From the NCBI GenBank assembly GCA_009760855.2, contig WPIO01000067.1, positions 1,999,501-2,063,500 on the forward strand: 64,000 nucleotides of DNA, given 5' to 3'. This DNA is from Cristatella mucedo. Taxonomy: Eukaryota > Bryozoa > Phylactolaemata > Cristatellidae. The notes below the pieces were generated by a model. It was not told where the DNA came from, did not search any database, and was given only the letters and a program-made list of their open reading frames with translations. Of this stretch, positions 1-11,954 are shown one piece after another. A program made the translations under genes and the position numbers. How positions within the stretch are numbered: position 1 is the first letter of the stretch; every line of letters starts with the position of its first letter.

Positions 1-1010
1 CTGGGTATTACAAATACATGGACCAATTTAGATCTAGTATTCCTGTCTAAGCATTCCTGATTTTTAGCAATATTATGCAGCCGATAGGAGGCAGCCTTGA
101 CTGTAGAGCTGATGTGTTCTTTGACCCAAAGGGCACTTGCATACAGGACACACAGATCTCACGAAAATGCAACAGATTATATGCCGGTGGAGCCGATTTT
201 AAGGGCTAATCTTTCTAGTTTCGGAGTCACACTTGGTGGGCCCATTATTACTAAATTGATTTTACTGTTATTTAATTAGAAAGTTTGCTGCTGTCCATGT
301 GCGAATGTCTTCAATATGCACAGCTACGGCGTATAGAGAATTCGAAGTGCTGGATGGGTATGAGCAACCAAAAGGTCATGTGCATACAACTGAGTGTCAT
401 GTGCATAGCAGTGAAAACTTAGATTGTGCTCGGCAATTACATCGGCAAGAGGGAGAGTATAAACGGTGAAAAGAAGTTGGTCGAACACAGAGTATAGTTT
501 AGTAGTGGTTCTTCAAATGACCTTTGTACGTTGGAATTAATTAGCGCGAGTCTATTACTTAGATAGGATCTGAGCGTTTTCAGTACCAGTGAAGCCCAGG
601 ATGGATGAGAGATGCTCAAGAAGGTTTTTAGTAATCAATTGCGTCAATAGCTGCCGAAAGATCAAGCACAGCAAGCAGAGGGACTTTAAACAAGGCTGTA
701 TCCCAAAAAAGGTCGTTATACACAAAGCAGTGGTAAACCTGTGGAGTGATTATTCCAAAGCCCAGACTGGAACTTCCTAGGTTTGAAGTCAATTCAGGAA
801 TTTCAATACAGGAGTTTAGCTTGTCTGCCACAATTTGTTCAAGTGAGTCGTCAGGGGCAGTGGAGCTGCTTTGACGTGAAGGTGATGGCCAAGCAGGTAT
901 AAATATAGGTGAGAGGGGAATAGAACAGGAATTTCTTATAACTGCCGTGCTGGATTTAATGACGTTAAATTTCAAAATGGTAGCTGTCATTCTTTCCAGG
1001 TGCTGAGCCC
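1..1010 (-). mobile_element. LINE A fragment, reverse transcriptase region (decayed)
   Basis: Read on the minus strand, this matches the internal reverse transcriptase part of the same LINE family seen at 62025-63700. Around 628-990 it encodes LLAVLDLSAAIDAIDY, which matches RT motif A of L2/CR1-type elements (usual form LDLSAAFDTIDH), and upstream of it the VADKLNS segment. The reading frame is broken in several places, so this is a dead copy. It runs off the left edge of the window, so the 3' part is missing. Confidence 0.8.
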
Positions 1011-1061
1011 AGTACTGAAAACTTCAAGCTATTTTTGAAAGTCTTACAATTTTGATCGTTC

Positions 1062-1150
1062 TTTTTTGTACAGCTTATGTAAAGTGCCTAGACAGAGATT
1101 CTGTTCTCTGAGGGTGCTACACAAATTAATGATAATAACAACAGTCATCA
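1062..1150 (+). mobile_element. LINE A 3' tail, solitary
   Basis: A 5'-truncated 3' end of LINE A. It shows the AAGTGCC ... GAGATT ... TTCTCTGAGGGTGCT hairpin and then an AT-rich (ATT-like) end. Only the tail is present, as expected for a heavily truncated insertion. Confidence 0.7.
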
Positions 1151-1488
1151 ATATCATCTCAGGAAGTACTAAATCTGCTTCTGCTCAAAGTAGCTTTATC
1201 AAACATATCTCTCTATCTATCGGCCTCTGCATGAAATCTGCTTGTGTTAATCCAAAACGACCATTCACTAGGTGACCTTTTTACCTCCAAAGTTAATCTT
1301 GCCTACTTTCAGCTGCGAGTTTTAATAAAATTTAGCTTGTGTGGATAAGAAAACCACCACCAATCCGGTCCATTCATTGTGATATCCCATATAGACTCTG
1401 ATAACTCACTGCTTGTAGGTGCACCTGCCCATGAAGTAAGATTACATTCAAGCAGAACTTCGTTGCTGGGTAGTTACGAACGTAGTTT

Positions 1489-1735
1489 TTGCCACATTAT
1501 GCTAACATTGACTTTGAGTCTTTGTCACTCACTTTCTTGTCCCTTCAAGCTCCTGCTTTGGCCCGCCTTTTCATCATAGTTTCTACTCAGGTTTTACTTG
1601 TTACAACGCTGTCTTCTATCAGTGCTCGTTTAGCTGCACCTACCACCAACCTCGAATCCTTTGAAAACCGCACCTTTAGTTTTATGTTCAAAACAATTGC
1701 AAGTTACAAGCCACAGCTGTCACGACATTGAATGA
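1489..1735 (+). mobile_element. Degenerate LINE A RT C-terminal fragment
   Basis: The + strand frame reads IDFESLSLTFLSLQ and later APTTNLESFENRTFSFMF. These align in order with IDFKVLSLTFRSLH and IPRTNLKSFGDRAFSSYAP from the better LINE A copy at 23640-24100. It is strongly diverged and lacks the surrounding element. Confidence 0.6.
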
Positions 1736-1739
1736 TTTT

Positions 1740-2390
1740 TATGGAATTAAAAATGCCGATGAAAATATACCAGCGCATCGCAGCCATTGTCCTTTTTTCA
1801 GAACGGATTGTTAATTTCTTACTCACGAAAGCTGCAATGGTCAACGACCAATTTGCAAGCTTCTTTCTAAGCGCATGTCACGCGCCTGGCAGGACATTCA
1901 GTTCTTTCTCAGCGATCAGCATATTTCTTTTGGCACTAGCCGTCTTACTATTTGCTGTCTGCCGTCTCGGCACCTTTGCATAAGCGGCATGGCTGATTTT
2001 TAGTCGTCCCGTTTTTCGCTCTCTGCTCTCTTTTTCAATGTATCTGTGGGTCATGCCGGTTTGCGTGCCACTATCTTGCCAGCCTACCCACCCAAATGAG
2101 ATTTATTTTTAAAAACTTGTGCAAGCATTTGGCGCCGTTGGATCCAGATTGCCGGCCGGTCGACACTAAACCGGCGATGCTAAGTGCTCGCCAGCCCTCT
2201 CACAGTCACATCTGATGCATTCTAGATCGGCGTACCCACCTCGATTCAACTCTCACGAAAGATTGATGGCCCGTGGAATTTAGTTTCAAGCTGCACTGCC
2301 TCCCTGCAGCATAGTAGAATGGCTGATGAATTAAAGGAGATTAAATGAATGGCAATGTTCAACTGTGTTCCATATTCTATGTTCGCATTT
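1740..2390. other. No gene recognised
   Basis: Mixed-composition DNA of about 650 bases. Open frames here are short, use non-ATG starts and show no domain. I see no RNA gene and no clear repeat. Confidence 0.4.
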
Positions 2391-2394
2391 GTGT

Positions 2395-2616
2395 ACATGT
2401 GCATATGTGAGTGCGATCAGGTTAACTTTCACACTTTAAAAATCCTTGCCTCAATGTATGCGTTCTAAACCATGTTATTCTTGTTGTTTATGGAGCGAAC
2501 TACAACTAACCATTGGATCGTACATTCTTTGCAGCCACTGTTACGCACATAGAAAGAGATTGAGTTCTATGAGCGTGCTTATCAAATGTATTATTATTAT
2601 TATTATTAACCTAAGG
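2395..2616 (+). mobile_element. LINE A 3' untranslated end and (ATT)n tail
   Basis: A + strand copy of the LINE A 3' region. It carries the block ending in ATAGAAAGAGATTGAGTTCT and then (ATT)n at 2590-2608. No coding part is left. Confidence 0.75.
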
Positions 2617-2684
2617 AGGATCCTTTTTGAGGAACTGAATAACGACCTTCGAAGTGGTTGCATAACTTGGTTTTTCGCAACTTT

Positions 2685-3490
2685 TTGATAATAATAATAA
2701 TGCACTTAAAAAGGCGCCCTCAGATAACCTAATCTCTCTCTTGGCGCTTTACATTTGCTGCAAAGGGAAATGCAATTGAAGTGTGAGTAAAATCATGCTT
2801 GATAAACAAACAAAATGAATAAGTGCCTAGAAAGAGATTAAGTTCTCTGAGGGCGCTTTATCAAGTACATTATTCATATTATTATTATAACATGGTTAAG
2901 GGTGACATGCACTCGGTCAGCATGCAAATGTGGTTAGTGGCAGCATACACAGTGTCAGCACGCATTAGCACATCAAGGACGAATCACAGAGACCCACTAA
3001 ATGCTGTCCTAAATAAGTGTTTTCTTAAGTTCTTTTGAAATGTGGTCAGGTCAGGGGATGTTCTGACACAAGTCGGGAGGGAGTTCCAGTCTTAGGGAGC
3101 ATACGAACTAAATGCACGGTCTCTAAAGGATTTAAGGTTTGTACGCAGTATTTGTTGACTGTTAGATTCCGAAAAGCGGGTGGTACGATGCTCTGCCTGA
3201 TGGGGGAGTATATCTGAGAGATAGGCTGGAGCCAAAGAATGAAGTGACCTACAAGTGAGCGACAAAACCTTGAAGTCAATCCGTTGCTTGACAGGTAGCC
3301 AGTGCAGGTCGGCGAGAAGTGGAGTAATGTGGCAACTGCAACCCTCACGATAGACAAGCCTAGCTGCAGTGTTTTGCACCAGCCATTAGCACCTGTATGC
3401 ACATGCCGGTTGACAAGCAAGCAGCGAGTTACAGAAGTCGAGACGGGACTTCAGAAATGCATTGACTAATTTAGGTATAGTATCCTAGTC
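2685..3490 (-). mobile_element. LINE A 3' part with a nested tail insertion
   Basis: Minus-strand LINE A. The order from its 3' end is the tail hairpin (about 2700-2760), the 3' UTR, and the C-terminal RT region near 3092-3379, which encodes LVYREGCSCHITPLLADLHW and LSLTCRSLHSLAPAYLSDIL. The element is split at about 2820 by a second, + strand LINE A tail at 2821-2890. It is a 5'-truncated, non-functional copy. Confidence 0.85.
2821..2890 (+). mobile_element. Nested 70-bp LINE A tail
   Basis: A solitary LINE A 3' hairpin (GTGCCTAGAAAGAGATTAAG ... GGGCGCTTTATCAAGT) ending in an ATT-rich run. It interrupts a minus-strand LINE A 3' UTR. Uninterrupted copies elsewhere (for example 62155-62175) read straight across this point, so this is an insertion. 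Confidence 0.75.
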
Positions 3491-3850
3491 TGTGAGCAGT
3501 GTGTGGTGGTGCTACAGGGAACTGCAAAAGCTTTGAGCTAAGTGATTGCTAAATATCAATTAAAGTATACCTTGATTAACAATATCATTTATAGTTGATG
3601 TATCATGTCGATCTAGACATTTGAGTTATTGGTTTTTAAACCTGGATGCAACATCATTTCCAGTGGTGAGTTTCAACCGATGGCGAGCACCCATTTTTAG
3701 AGTGCAGAGAAACGAGATTTAAAATGCTGAATACTCATCCTCGTAGATTGCACTTTTATTGCACACACGTGCTTGCTTTTACTTTCACATTCTTTGGGGA
3801 CGGCAGTGGGTGAGGAAAAGGCTGTCAAAAAATTTTAAAATGTCAACCAA

Positions 3851-3854
<4 letters not shown>

Positions 3855-3887
<33 letters not shown>

Positions 3888-3919
3888 CTCGCGCAAGAGA
3901 GAGACAGAGACGTAGATTT

Positions 3920-3956
<37 letters not shown>

Positions 3957-4010
3957 GAGAGAGAGAGAGAGAGAGAAGAGAGAAAGAGAGAGCGAGAGCA
4001 CAAATCGAGA
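3855..4010. repeat. (GA)n microsatellite, interrupted
   Basis: Mostly GA dinucleotides with a short non-repeat break near 3888-3920. Long Arg-Glu or Ser-Leu frames through it are repeat artefacts. Confidence 0.95.
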
Positions 4011-4204
4011 TTCTGAATTGGCTGTTTTAGCCAGTTGTTCAATGTCGCTAGTTATTAACTACTTTTTGCAGGTGTTTACTAACTCACACTAGTCACACAC
4101 TGCAGTTTTTCAAATCGGCTTGTGTGTAGATCAAGCAAGACAGATAATGAGGCTAGTGCTGCCCCTGTACCGTCACCTGGTGCAGCATGAACTACCTTTT
4201 GCAC

Positions 4205-4381
4205 GAGGAGCCGAGCCACTCACTCCCTCTCTCTGTGCCTCTCTTTCTCTCTGTGTCTGTCTGTCTCTCTCTATCTCTGTCTTTCTCTCTGTCTCTCTTT
4301 ATCTATGTCTCTCTCTCTCTCTCTGTCTCTCTCTGTCTCTCTCTGTCTCTATCTCTATCTATCTATGTCTCTCTCTTTCTC

Positions 4382-4412
<31 letters not shown>

Positions 4413-4425
4413 ACCTCTCATCCGG
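4205..4425. repeat. (CTCT/CTGT)n microsatellite
   Basis: About 220 bases of CT-rich repeat with CTGT, CTAT and CTTT variants. It gives Ser/Leu-rich frames that are not genes. Confidence 0.95.
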
Positions 4426-4429
4426 GCCC

Positions 4430-5380
4430 ACGCCCATGCTGAATGCGAGTCGAATGGGGCTTATCCTATAAAATGGACTGTTCGCCATAGTGCTCAGTCA
4501 GAGTGAAGCAAGCACTCGAGTGCAGGCGAAGTGCAGCCGCTTGAGTGAGCGTACTTAATTCCAGCATGTGGCGCTCGAAGCACTCATCAGGTTTTGCACC
4601 ACTTTGGTAACTGCACGTAACCGGAAGCTGCGGTGCAGGAAGCTAGCAGGCAGCTGTTACTACGGCCATACACCTAGAGCACGGTGTTACCCTGAGGCTC
4701 GGGGGGGGGGCCCTTTTGATTCTCCTAGCTTTCATGCTATGGTAGGTTTCTCTCACTGGTTTTGCTGCTTCTGCTGCTGCTGCCACGGCCATTGTTGAAA
4801 CGGGAGTTTTAGGAAATGGCAGCCTTCTGGAGCTGGAAGCCATCATCGTGTGCGACAGAGCAGTAGGAGAACGTGGAACATCTCTTCCGTGAGATGCGAG
4901 GTGCCGTCGTTGCTCGGCGAAGCTCTGCCATGTGATGTTGGCACGGCCGGCGTATTTGCACTAGCCGAACTTGCCACATAGCCAAAAGCCTAGTGGCTCG
5001 GCCCTGCTCTGCAAGCAGCTGCCCGTAAGTAGTGCCAAGCTAGTGCGATCCAAGGTGCGTGAGCAGCACAGTGGCAGCTTGACGTCTGCGCGGCAAGTAG
5101 AAGCTCTCATCCGGCCAAATGTTGGGGTTTCTCTATTGGGTACGTGGGAAAGCCAGGAGGCAGATCAGCCACGGGAATGAAAGTGTGAGTCATCAAAGCT
5201 GTATAAGGACGAGCAGGCGAGGCAATGCAAGATGTTGATTATTTCGATAATGGATGCAGGCGGTCACACTGATAGTCGCGCTTGCAAGCCTCGGGCCTCG
5301 GCGACGCCGGAGCGCTGGCAGGCTGCGCATGCGCACTTCGCGCTCCCGAAGCAAGCGCCGTGGGCAATGCCGCGCTTGAT
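4430..5380. other. GC-moderate stretch, no gene recognised
   Basis: The DNA is more GC-rich than its surroundings and contains a G9-10 run at about 4700 and CTG-like trinucleotides at 4765-4790. No open frame here shows a domain I recognise. I see no repeat-family match. Confidence 0.35.
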
Positions 5381-5396
5381 GTGGTGTGCGTTGCTT

Positions 5397-5515
5397 TGCC
5401 CCTCGAGCTTTACCCCTCGAGCTTTGCCCGCGCACTTTGCCCCTCGTGCTTTGCCTGCGCACTTTGCCCCTCGTGCTTTGCCTTCGCACTTTGCCCCTCG
5501 CGCTTTGCCCGCTCG
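5397..5515. repeat. 27-bp minisatellite
   Basis: The unit gcactttgcccctcgtgctt plus 7 further bases repeats at 27-base spacing (starts at 5432, 5459 and 5486, with decayed units on either side). Because 27 is a multiple of 3, every frame stays open and gives repeated peptides in all frames; this alone is not evidence of coding. Confidence 0.9.
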
Positions 5516-5699
5516 CTTGGCCGGCACCCTTCGCCTGCGCACATTGCCGGCGCGATTTGCCCTGCCGCACGCTTTGGCCTCGAGCTAGTGCTGGTGTCGA
5601 GAACTCGAGCTTAATATAAAAATGCCCTACTGTGATCATCAGCGTTAGTTGTATGGAGCACTGCATTTTGTCTAGTGATACATCAGTCTGACATGTATA

Positions 5700-5945
5700 A
5701 GTAGCCAGCATGGAGCTTGGGGTGCTGGCAAAAGAAAGCCGGGAATATCACTGGATGATGGAACTCGGCGCCTCGAAGAGCTGCAGAAGGCGTTGTCTCG
5801 GAAAGAAAAAAGATGACCTTTTGCATAGTAGCCAGGAGTTTTTAAATTTATGTGTTAGACGTGGAGAGAGAGAGTGAGATTGCTTGTAAAGAGATACAGA
5901 GAGCATGCAGAGATTGATAGGCACGATGAGTCAGTGCAAGATCGA
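5700..5945. other. No gene recognised
   Basis: Between the minisatellite and the long GA tract. It holds short GA runs but no family match and no coding signal. Confidence 0.35.
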
Positions 5946-5959
5946 GGAAGGGAGAGGTA

Positions 5960-6215
<256 letters not shown>

Positions 6216-6449
6216 TAGGAAGGAGTAAGAGAGAACAGCTAAATAATCAAGTGCAGCAGTCACACTTGTGCACCAGTGAGTAAAACGGATTTGAAAACTA
6301 GGCGGAGACCATATTTTTTAACCTCATGGACACTAGTAGTACCGACAGTTTGACTGCATCTGTGCATACCCACACTCGTGCACTCACTTGGCTGCCTGCA
6401 TGAGCTTTTAAGTTACTTAGAGATGGATGAATTGGGTAGTTTATAAATA

Positions 6450-6615
6450 AAAAAAAGCTAGGTGATTTATCAGCCCTTTTTGCATAGCGACAGAACAGCC
6501 TTTACGGCTAGCACTATTCGGAACGCCCACAGCAGGATTCGAATCCACGACCTGTGGACCGAGGTCGTGAAAAGCAATCGCCTTACCTAGTGTGCCATCA
6601 AGGCTCAGTGTAAAA
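6450..6615 (-). mobile_element. SINE B (tRNA-derived)
   Basis: On the minus strand it reads a tRNA-like head with a B box (GGATTCGAATCC, complement near 6530-6545), followed by the conserved body that includes the CTGTCGCTATGCAAAAAGGG type segment. It matches the clearer + strand copies at 7075-7250 and 25075-25260. Confidence 0.75.
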
Positions 6616-6619
6616 GACG

Positions 6620-7070
6620 CAGGGCTGGAAAGAAGACCAAGACGAAAAAAATCCGAGAGAAAAATGGAAAGATGACATATAGGAGCAGGTATTGCTGCTG
6701 TGAGCCATATAATAGTAAGAGTAGCTGGAGGTATTCGACTGAGCGTCATGAGAAAATAAATTCTCTATTGAGGCGCTTCCTACTTACTGCAGGAGAATGA
6801 TTCACCCTCATCGGTGATCGGCAGACGTACACAGTAGCACGCACGTGCCTGCATGCAAATTCAGAGGAGAAGACATTCAGACCAACAGATTAGAGGGAAT
6901 CATGATTGGTCACCCGATGGAACCGTGCACCTTCAAAGCGTGCAAAGCGCACAGGAACGCCCACGATACGTGTGGCAATGTGCTGGGAAATGTAAGCGGA
7001 ACAGACACACGGTTAGCTGAGAGTTAAGTGATCCAAAGTCAATGCTGTCCATGACAAAAGCTTTATATGG
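6620..7070. other. No gene recognised
   Basis: Spacer between two SINE B copies in opposite orientation. No domain, RNA or repeat was recognised. Confidence 0.35.
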
Positions 7071-7074
7071 ACCG

Positions 7075-7255
7075 AATAGAGTGGTAAGCCGTGATGGCAC
7101 CGACCAGGTTAGGCGTTTGCTTTTTTTCACACCCTCGTTTACCCAGGTCGTGGGTCCGAATCCTGAGGTGGGTGACCCTCTATTGCCGCTGCAAGCGGCA
7201 GTGAAAGCCATCAAGGTTCTTCTGTCGCTGTACAAGTAAAGCTGCTGAATCAACT
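7075..7255 (+). mobile_element. SINE B (tRNA-derived)
   Basis: The head contains an A-box-like region near 7098-7115 and a B-box-like GGTCCGAATCC at about 7151-7161. Next comes the body with GCCGCTGCAAGCGGCAGTGA and TTCTTCTGTCGCTGTACAAG. The order matches the copy at 25075-25260. Confidence 0.75.
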
Positions 7256-7259
7256 AGAC

Positions 7260-8280
7260 TGAAACAGATAGCAACATTAAAATCGGCTTTGTTACTCGCG
7301 CAAGCTCAGGTTCCTAAGTGAGCTGCTAACCAAGCTCCGAAGCATACACGACTAGGATAGACCAGAGTATTAACAGAAAATGAAGTCTCAGCTTCCAGGT
7401 CCACAAGTTCCTCCTAAACCTGCAAGGGATGCCGACAGCTCGGGACTAATATTGACCGGCAACTTGCCGTCTAGTTGATGTTGTAGCAAGCGAATGTATG
7501 GAGCATGAATAAGCCGTGACTCAGATCGTGTTCTTGCGCCACGGAAGCTTCTCTTTGTTACTCCGACCGGGTACTGAGCAAACTGACTGCAAAGCCCTAA
7601 TTAACAGACACTATTTGGAATAGCCCTGCATAGTGAGATTTTCAATCGACATGGTTTTTGGCATTAGGCTGCTGGGTTATATATACTTGGCCCATTCATG
7701 TTTTGCATAAGGCTGCAACGTTAAATTTACTTTGCTTGTTCACGCAAGTTAGCATGTTCATCATCTATTCCGCTAGTCTCAGTAGCTGCCGATGCGATGC
7801 ATCGGCCGCTTTCTTTTATTTGCTCAGCTGTGAGCTAAGCAATGTAGGCAATTTGATGCTAGCCATGTATTACATACTTTTTACTTTAATTACTTTCACT
7901 TCTACTTTTCTTCTCTTTGGAGTATTGCCATAAACTTTTTTTAGCAGCCTTTCCAGTATTTTAATGGTCCATAGATTGCCATTGCATTCTCCTTGCATGT
8001 CATACAGTTTTTGATTATTTTAACTGTTATTTTCTTGTCCAGCATCGGAACCTTTAGAGGATGTCATTGTCCACAGTGACCTTACACAAGTTGACCTTAT
8101 TAGCTGTTCAGCAAGCTAAAGGTTGGGCATGAATAGCTAAGGAAAAAATCCTGAAAGCCAAGCTCGTCGACGCCCTTGTGATGTCTTGCCCAGAATCCTG
8201 TAGCTGACTTGAGGCTGGTCTTTCTCCTTATGAAATCAGATGCCTTCGGTGAGTGAAATCAATGCTGCTTGACGTTGTGT
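7260..8280. other. No gene recognised
   Basis: About 1 kb of AT-rich DNA. A short hydrophobic frame at 7658-7933 has no ATG-supported context, no splice-site pair and no relative in the window, so I do not call it a gene. Confidence 0.35.
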
Positions 8281-8284
8281 CGTA

Positions 8285-8485
8285 AACGTTGCTACTGCCC
8301 TATCGCAGCTTCTCACAAACCAGCACCAACTCCCCATCAAGCAACGTGTCCCACTTTAAAGTTCGTCACTCACTTTTATTTTTCTTCATTATTCGACTCC
8401 AAAGTGCATTCGATAGATACTTCCCGCTAAAACTAAACGGCATCATAAATCGTGCCTTTCCGATCTCATTTACTCACCTGTGGGT
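8285..8485 (+). mobile_element. Degenerate LINE A fragment
   Basis: The nucleotide order CCCCATCAAGCAACGTGTCC ... AAAGTTCGTCACTCACTTTT ... CTTCATT follows LINE A at 23795-23880 (CCAGTCAAGCAACGGATTGA ... AAGGTTTTGTCGCTCACTTT ... CTTCATT). The coding frame is destroyed. Confidence 0.6.
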
Positions 8486-8739
8486 GTCAAATGCCTCATT
8501 ATGACGAAATTGGCTGATGTGAAAGCCTGTAAATGCAAACAAGTATCATCCTTTGATCCGAATGTCCTTGAAGTACTCGAGAAGCCCCTCAGGACCGCTG
8601 ATTAGTCACACACACTCACTACGGCACACGTGTACACGCACGCAAGATACACTGAAGAAAAGGACAATGTAACCAGAATGTAAGAGGAGGAACGTAGAGC
8701 GGAACTCATTATTGTCATTTGCCGATAGTGTAATCAGGC

Positions 8740-9140
8740 TAATTTGTCGGCAATATTGATGGAAAGCAGAAAACGAGCACCTTCCTCACTTTCGACTCAT
8801 GCGAACCGTAGCCCCTATTGCAGACTGTTTTCAAATGCGAGGCGCTATGAATTACCACCTGTAGCCGCGAGGATGAGCACGTGCTTTGAGAGGACACTCG
8901 ATTTACAGGCAAATAGCTCAGTGTCAAGTCGATGGTGCCCGAGGCGCAAGTGACGTGACCGGAAGTGTCCGGCCAATGATCTGCCAAGCTGCGATTCGAT
9001 GCTTGATGTGGAGCTCGTGCTGCCTAGAAAGGTAGCATACTGTGACCTAGCAGCCAGACTGTTTACACGTCGGAGAAGGGTCTGAGTATTTAGCGAACAA
9101 ATTAAGACGTTTCGATTGAGGGCAGAGGCCACAAGTTTTG
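8740..9140 (-). pseudogene. Possible LINE endonuclease N-terminal fragment
   Basis: A minus-strand frame near 9060-9130 reads LNRNVLICSLNTQTLLRRVN, which resembles the start of apurinic-type endonuclease domains of non-LTR elements (typically a hydrophobic strand followed by an Asn-x-x-Thr/Ser-Leu turn). Downstream the frame drifts, and the expected Glu-containing motif is not clear. This could be chance similarity. Confidence 0.3.
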
Positions 9141-9144
9141 GATA

Positions 9145-10940
9145 TAATTATGGCTATCTAGATGCAGTACGACTAAGGCCATGACTAGTTGGGCAGTCGC
9201 AAGCTTGTTTAAGAGTGACCCGAGTTAGACGAGTATCGCTTATTGAAGTTTCACGACTTGCAGTGCAGTAGTTGTGCTCATGTAAAGATCAACTTAAAAA
9301 AATAGAACGTCCAGATTATCAGTATACGTCACTGGATTGATGCTGGATAGACTCATCTTGATGGCGATGTTTCGGTGCACGAGTTCATCTCCTCGCTTGC
9401 CAAACCCTAGTTGGCTAGTTTTAAAATCCTTATTCTTCAGGAATTGTAGCCATCCGGTGCAAAATTCACCAAATTCAGGATGTCATGGAATAAAGTTGCT
9501 CAGTTGCTGAGCACTGCTTACAAAGACCGAAAGATAGGTGGAGCTTATTGTAAGCAAGGTTGGTTTTGTCTAAATTAAATATAGGTGTGCATATTTATAT
9601 AATCTGGTTCCTAATATTTATGTTTTATGAAAACTGATTAATACATTTGATGGGACTATCTTCTTGGACTGCAAAATAGAACCCACGTTAGCAGCTACGT
9701 CAGACAAGTGGCAAGCATTTGCATTAGCTGTCTGCTGTTATAGCTTTAGCACCATGTTGAAGCAGTCAATCCTGTGATACCATTTCCTTTTTTTTCGGTT
9801 GTTTGGAGGAAACGAATAGATGAATGCGTTTTACCCGTACTTAGTACCAATGTTTGCCTGGCACTTTGGCGAAGATGCATCCACAGACTGCATCCTCATA
9901 TCAACACACACCGATCTGTGGGAGCAGCCTTTTGATCAACACGTAGAATGGTCATGCGAACCTCCTTTGCTTCGGCACTCTTCGGCTGTTGCAGATACTA
10001 GGTCGTAAGTGGTCCCGTAACAACATCCCTCGACGGTATTGCAGTCGGAAAGCTGCGGCATCTGAATATATTGCGATCGTCTGTCTAGCTCTTGTGAGTA
10101 GTTGACGGTGGGATTGACCGGTGATGAAGCTGGCTCGTTGTTTATCTTTGTCCCTATCTCGGCTCCGGCGAGCTGCTCCTGCTCCAGCCGAAACCTCTCG
10201 GTCTCTAGCTCGGCCTCCTCATCCGTTAACCACGAGAGAATTAACTCACGGCTCAGCTTGTGGTAGTCTTACTTTATGTCAGCCAGCTGATCACCCGAAC
10301 CGTGTATGGCATTATCTTCCAGACACACGGGCACAACATGATTTGACGGCATGGCAATATTTAGCCTTGCTATAGTCTTCTCAACTGTTATAAACCAAGG
10401 CATAAAGTGCCCTCCGCTTTTAAAAATTTTGTACATCAGTATAGGCATCACGTCTAGGCCATAGAAGGTCTGATACTCTTTTCTGCAGGAGTAAACCATT
10501 TTTTTCTTTTAATTATAGTATTGCTGTTGCTTAGTTGGTGGATTTTATGTGGAGTCACACCGAGACACGAACGCAGACGTGATTGGCGATGAGACTCAAT
10601 GTTTATTTCTCTCAACGCGTACATATACGAGAGATCGATGAGGCACAGGAGCTGTCAAATGGCATAACTACTGACCACAGGTGCAGAGCACATTAGTGTA
10701 AGGGCACTGCCCTAATTACATCACCAGCATACAGCCGGCGCACATAATAATACCTCATCTATATCTCAACATACTTCTAACAATATCTCATAAAATAGCA
10801 CGCTGGAATCTTGATACCTCAAGACTATTGACATCGATGTTGTCCGTTTGAGAATATCTGCTACGCCTCTATTGCTAAATCGTCCTTCCGACAGGACATC
10901 ATTGGAAGAATGATGCAACACGACATTAGCTGACAGGCTC
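9145..10940. other. No gene recognised
   Basis: About 1.8 kb of mixed DNA. Short frames such as 9820-10008 and 10121-10375 have no recognisable domain and no paralogue in the window. No RNA gene or repeat family was seen. Confidence 0.35.
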
Positions 10941-10944
10941 GACG

Positions 10945-11205
10945 AGTTTGCACCTTCTCTCAGGGTGCTATACAAATGAATTATATTGTGTGCTTATGCG
11001 TTCTGACACTGCATGCTGCCACTAACCACACCTTTATGCTAACCCTGTGCATGTCACCCCAAACCATGTTATTCATGTTTATCAGGCGTGATACTACCAT
11101 TCACCATTCGATCACGTTTTCTTTGCAGCAATTGTAAGGCCCCTGCAAAGAAATTGAGTTCTCTCAGGGCACTTTATTAAGTGCATTGCTACTAGTATTA
11201 TTTTC
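10945..11205 (+). mobile_element. LINE A 3' untranslated end (plus a second short tail)
   Basis: From 10988 to 11203 the sequence follows the LINE A 3' UTR (TGTGCTTATGCGTTCTGACA ... ATGCTGCCACTAACC ... TTTGCAGCAATTGTAAGGCC) and ends in an ATT-like run. Just upstream, 10950-10985 resembles another short tail (TCTCTCAGGGTGCTATACAA). Confidence 0.75.
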
Positions 11206-11206
11206 C

Positions 11207-11950
11207 GAATTAGCACACTGTGCCCACTCGCCCAGACTGCCTATGGTTTACCACAGACCTTAAACTAGCTAGGACTGAACACCGACTCGCTTTCGAGTGG
11301 TGTAAATTTTACTAATCAATCGTACCAAAGGCCAAGTCTAGCTTTTTATTAAAGCATGGTTGATTTACAGATGCACAATCCAAAAATGACAGTGCTGACT
11401 GTCAACGATCTCCTTAATCACTCCAATGTTAGCTACTTACCTTGTGATACTTGTGATGATCTAGCTGTTCGGTAATCTAACTTCTTCGCCTTGCTGGTTT
11501 GGTCCAGCACTTAAGGTGCTCGAACCGACTAAAGTCGAGAGCCAAAGGAATATGTGAAGCGCCTGAATAGATATTAAGTTCTCCTCGGGCGCTATATCAA
11601 TGAATTATATATTTTACCAACAAGATAGACAAGATTAGAGAGTCCATCCATAAGATGGCAGCATCCCCCCAGAATCCTGTCCACCAATTCGATGCAGCAA
11701 CTCAATGTCTACATTCAAGAACTTCACTAGTGACCTTGCCCTAAAGTTCATATCCGAATCTAACAAGTCAACTGGTCCTCTGAATCCTATTCCCACTGTC
11801 CTGCTTCTACGAAACATTGATCTACTGCTGTCATGCATGACTAACACCACAAATATGTCATTAGCCACAGGTCATGTCGCAGCACTTTGCAAAATGGCTG
11901 TGGTCAGGCCACTACTCAAGAACAAACCACTAGACATTTTGAGGGCCTGA
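11207..11950 (+). mobile_element. LINE A endonuclease-RT linker and RT start, split by SINE A
   Basis: The + strand reads RPDCLWFTTDLKLARTEHRL near 11237-11300. This is typical of the linker between endonuclease and RT in L2/CR1 elements. After the SINE A insertion it continues with NKIDKIRES and, from 11705, LNPIPTVLL ... CKMAVVRPLLKN, the first conserved RT block. Frames carry stops, so the copy is dead. Confidence 0.75.
11487..11622 (+). mobile_element. SINE A nested in LINE A
   Basis: The head has an A-box-like TGGTCCAGCAC and is followed by GTTAAGG-like sequence. The tail reads ATGTGAAGCGCCTGAATAGA ... GGGCGCTATATCAATGAATT. It sits between two LINE A segments whose translated order is continuous (NFFA / NKIDKIRE) once the SINE is removed, which fixes its limits. 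Confidence 0.8.
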
Positions 11951-11954
11951 AGAC

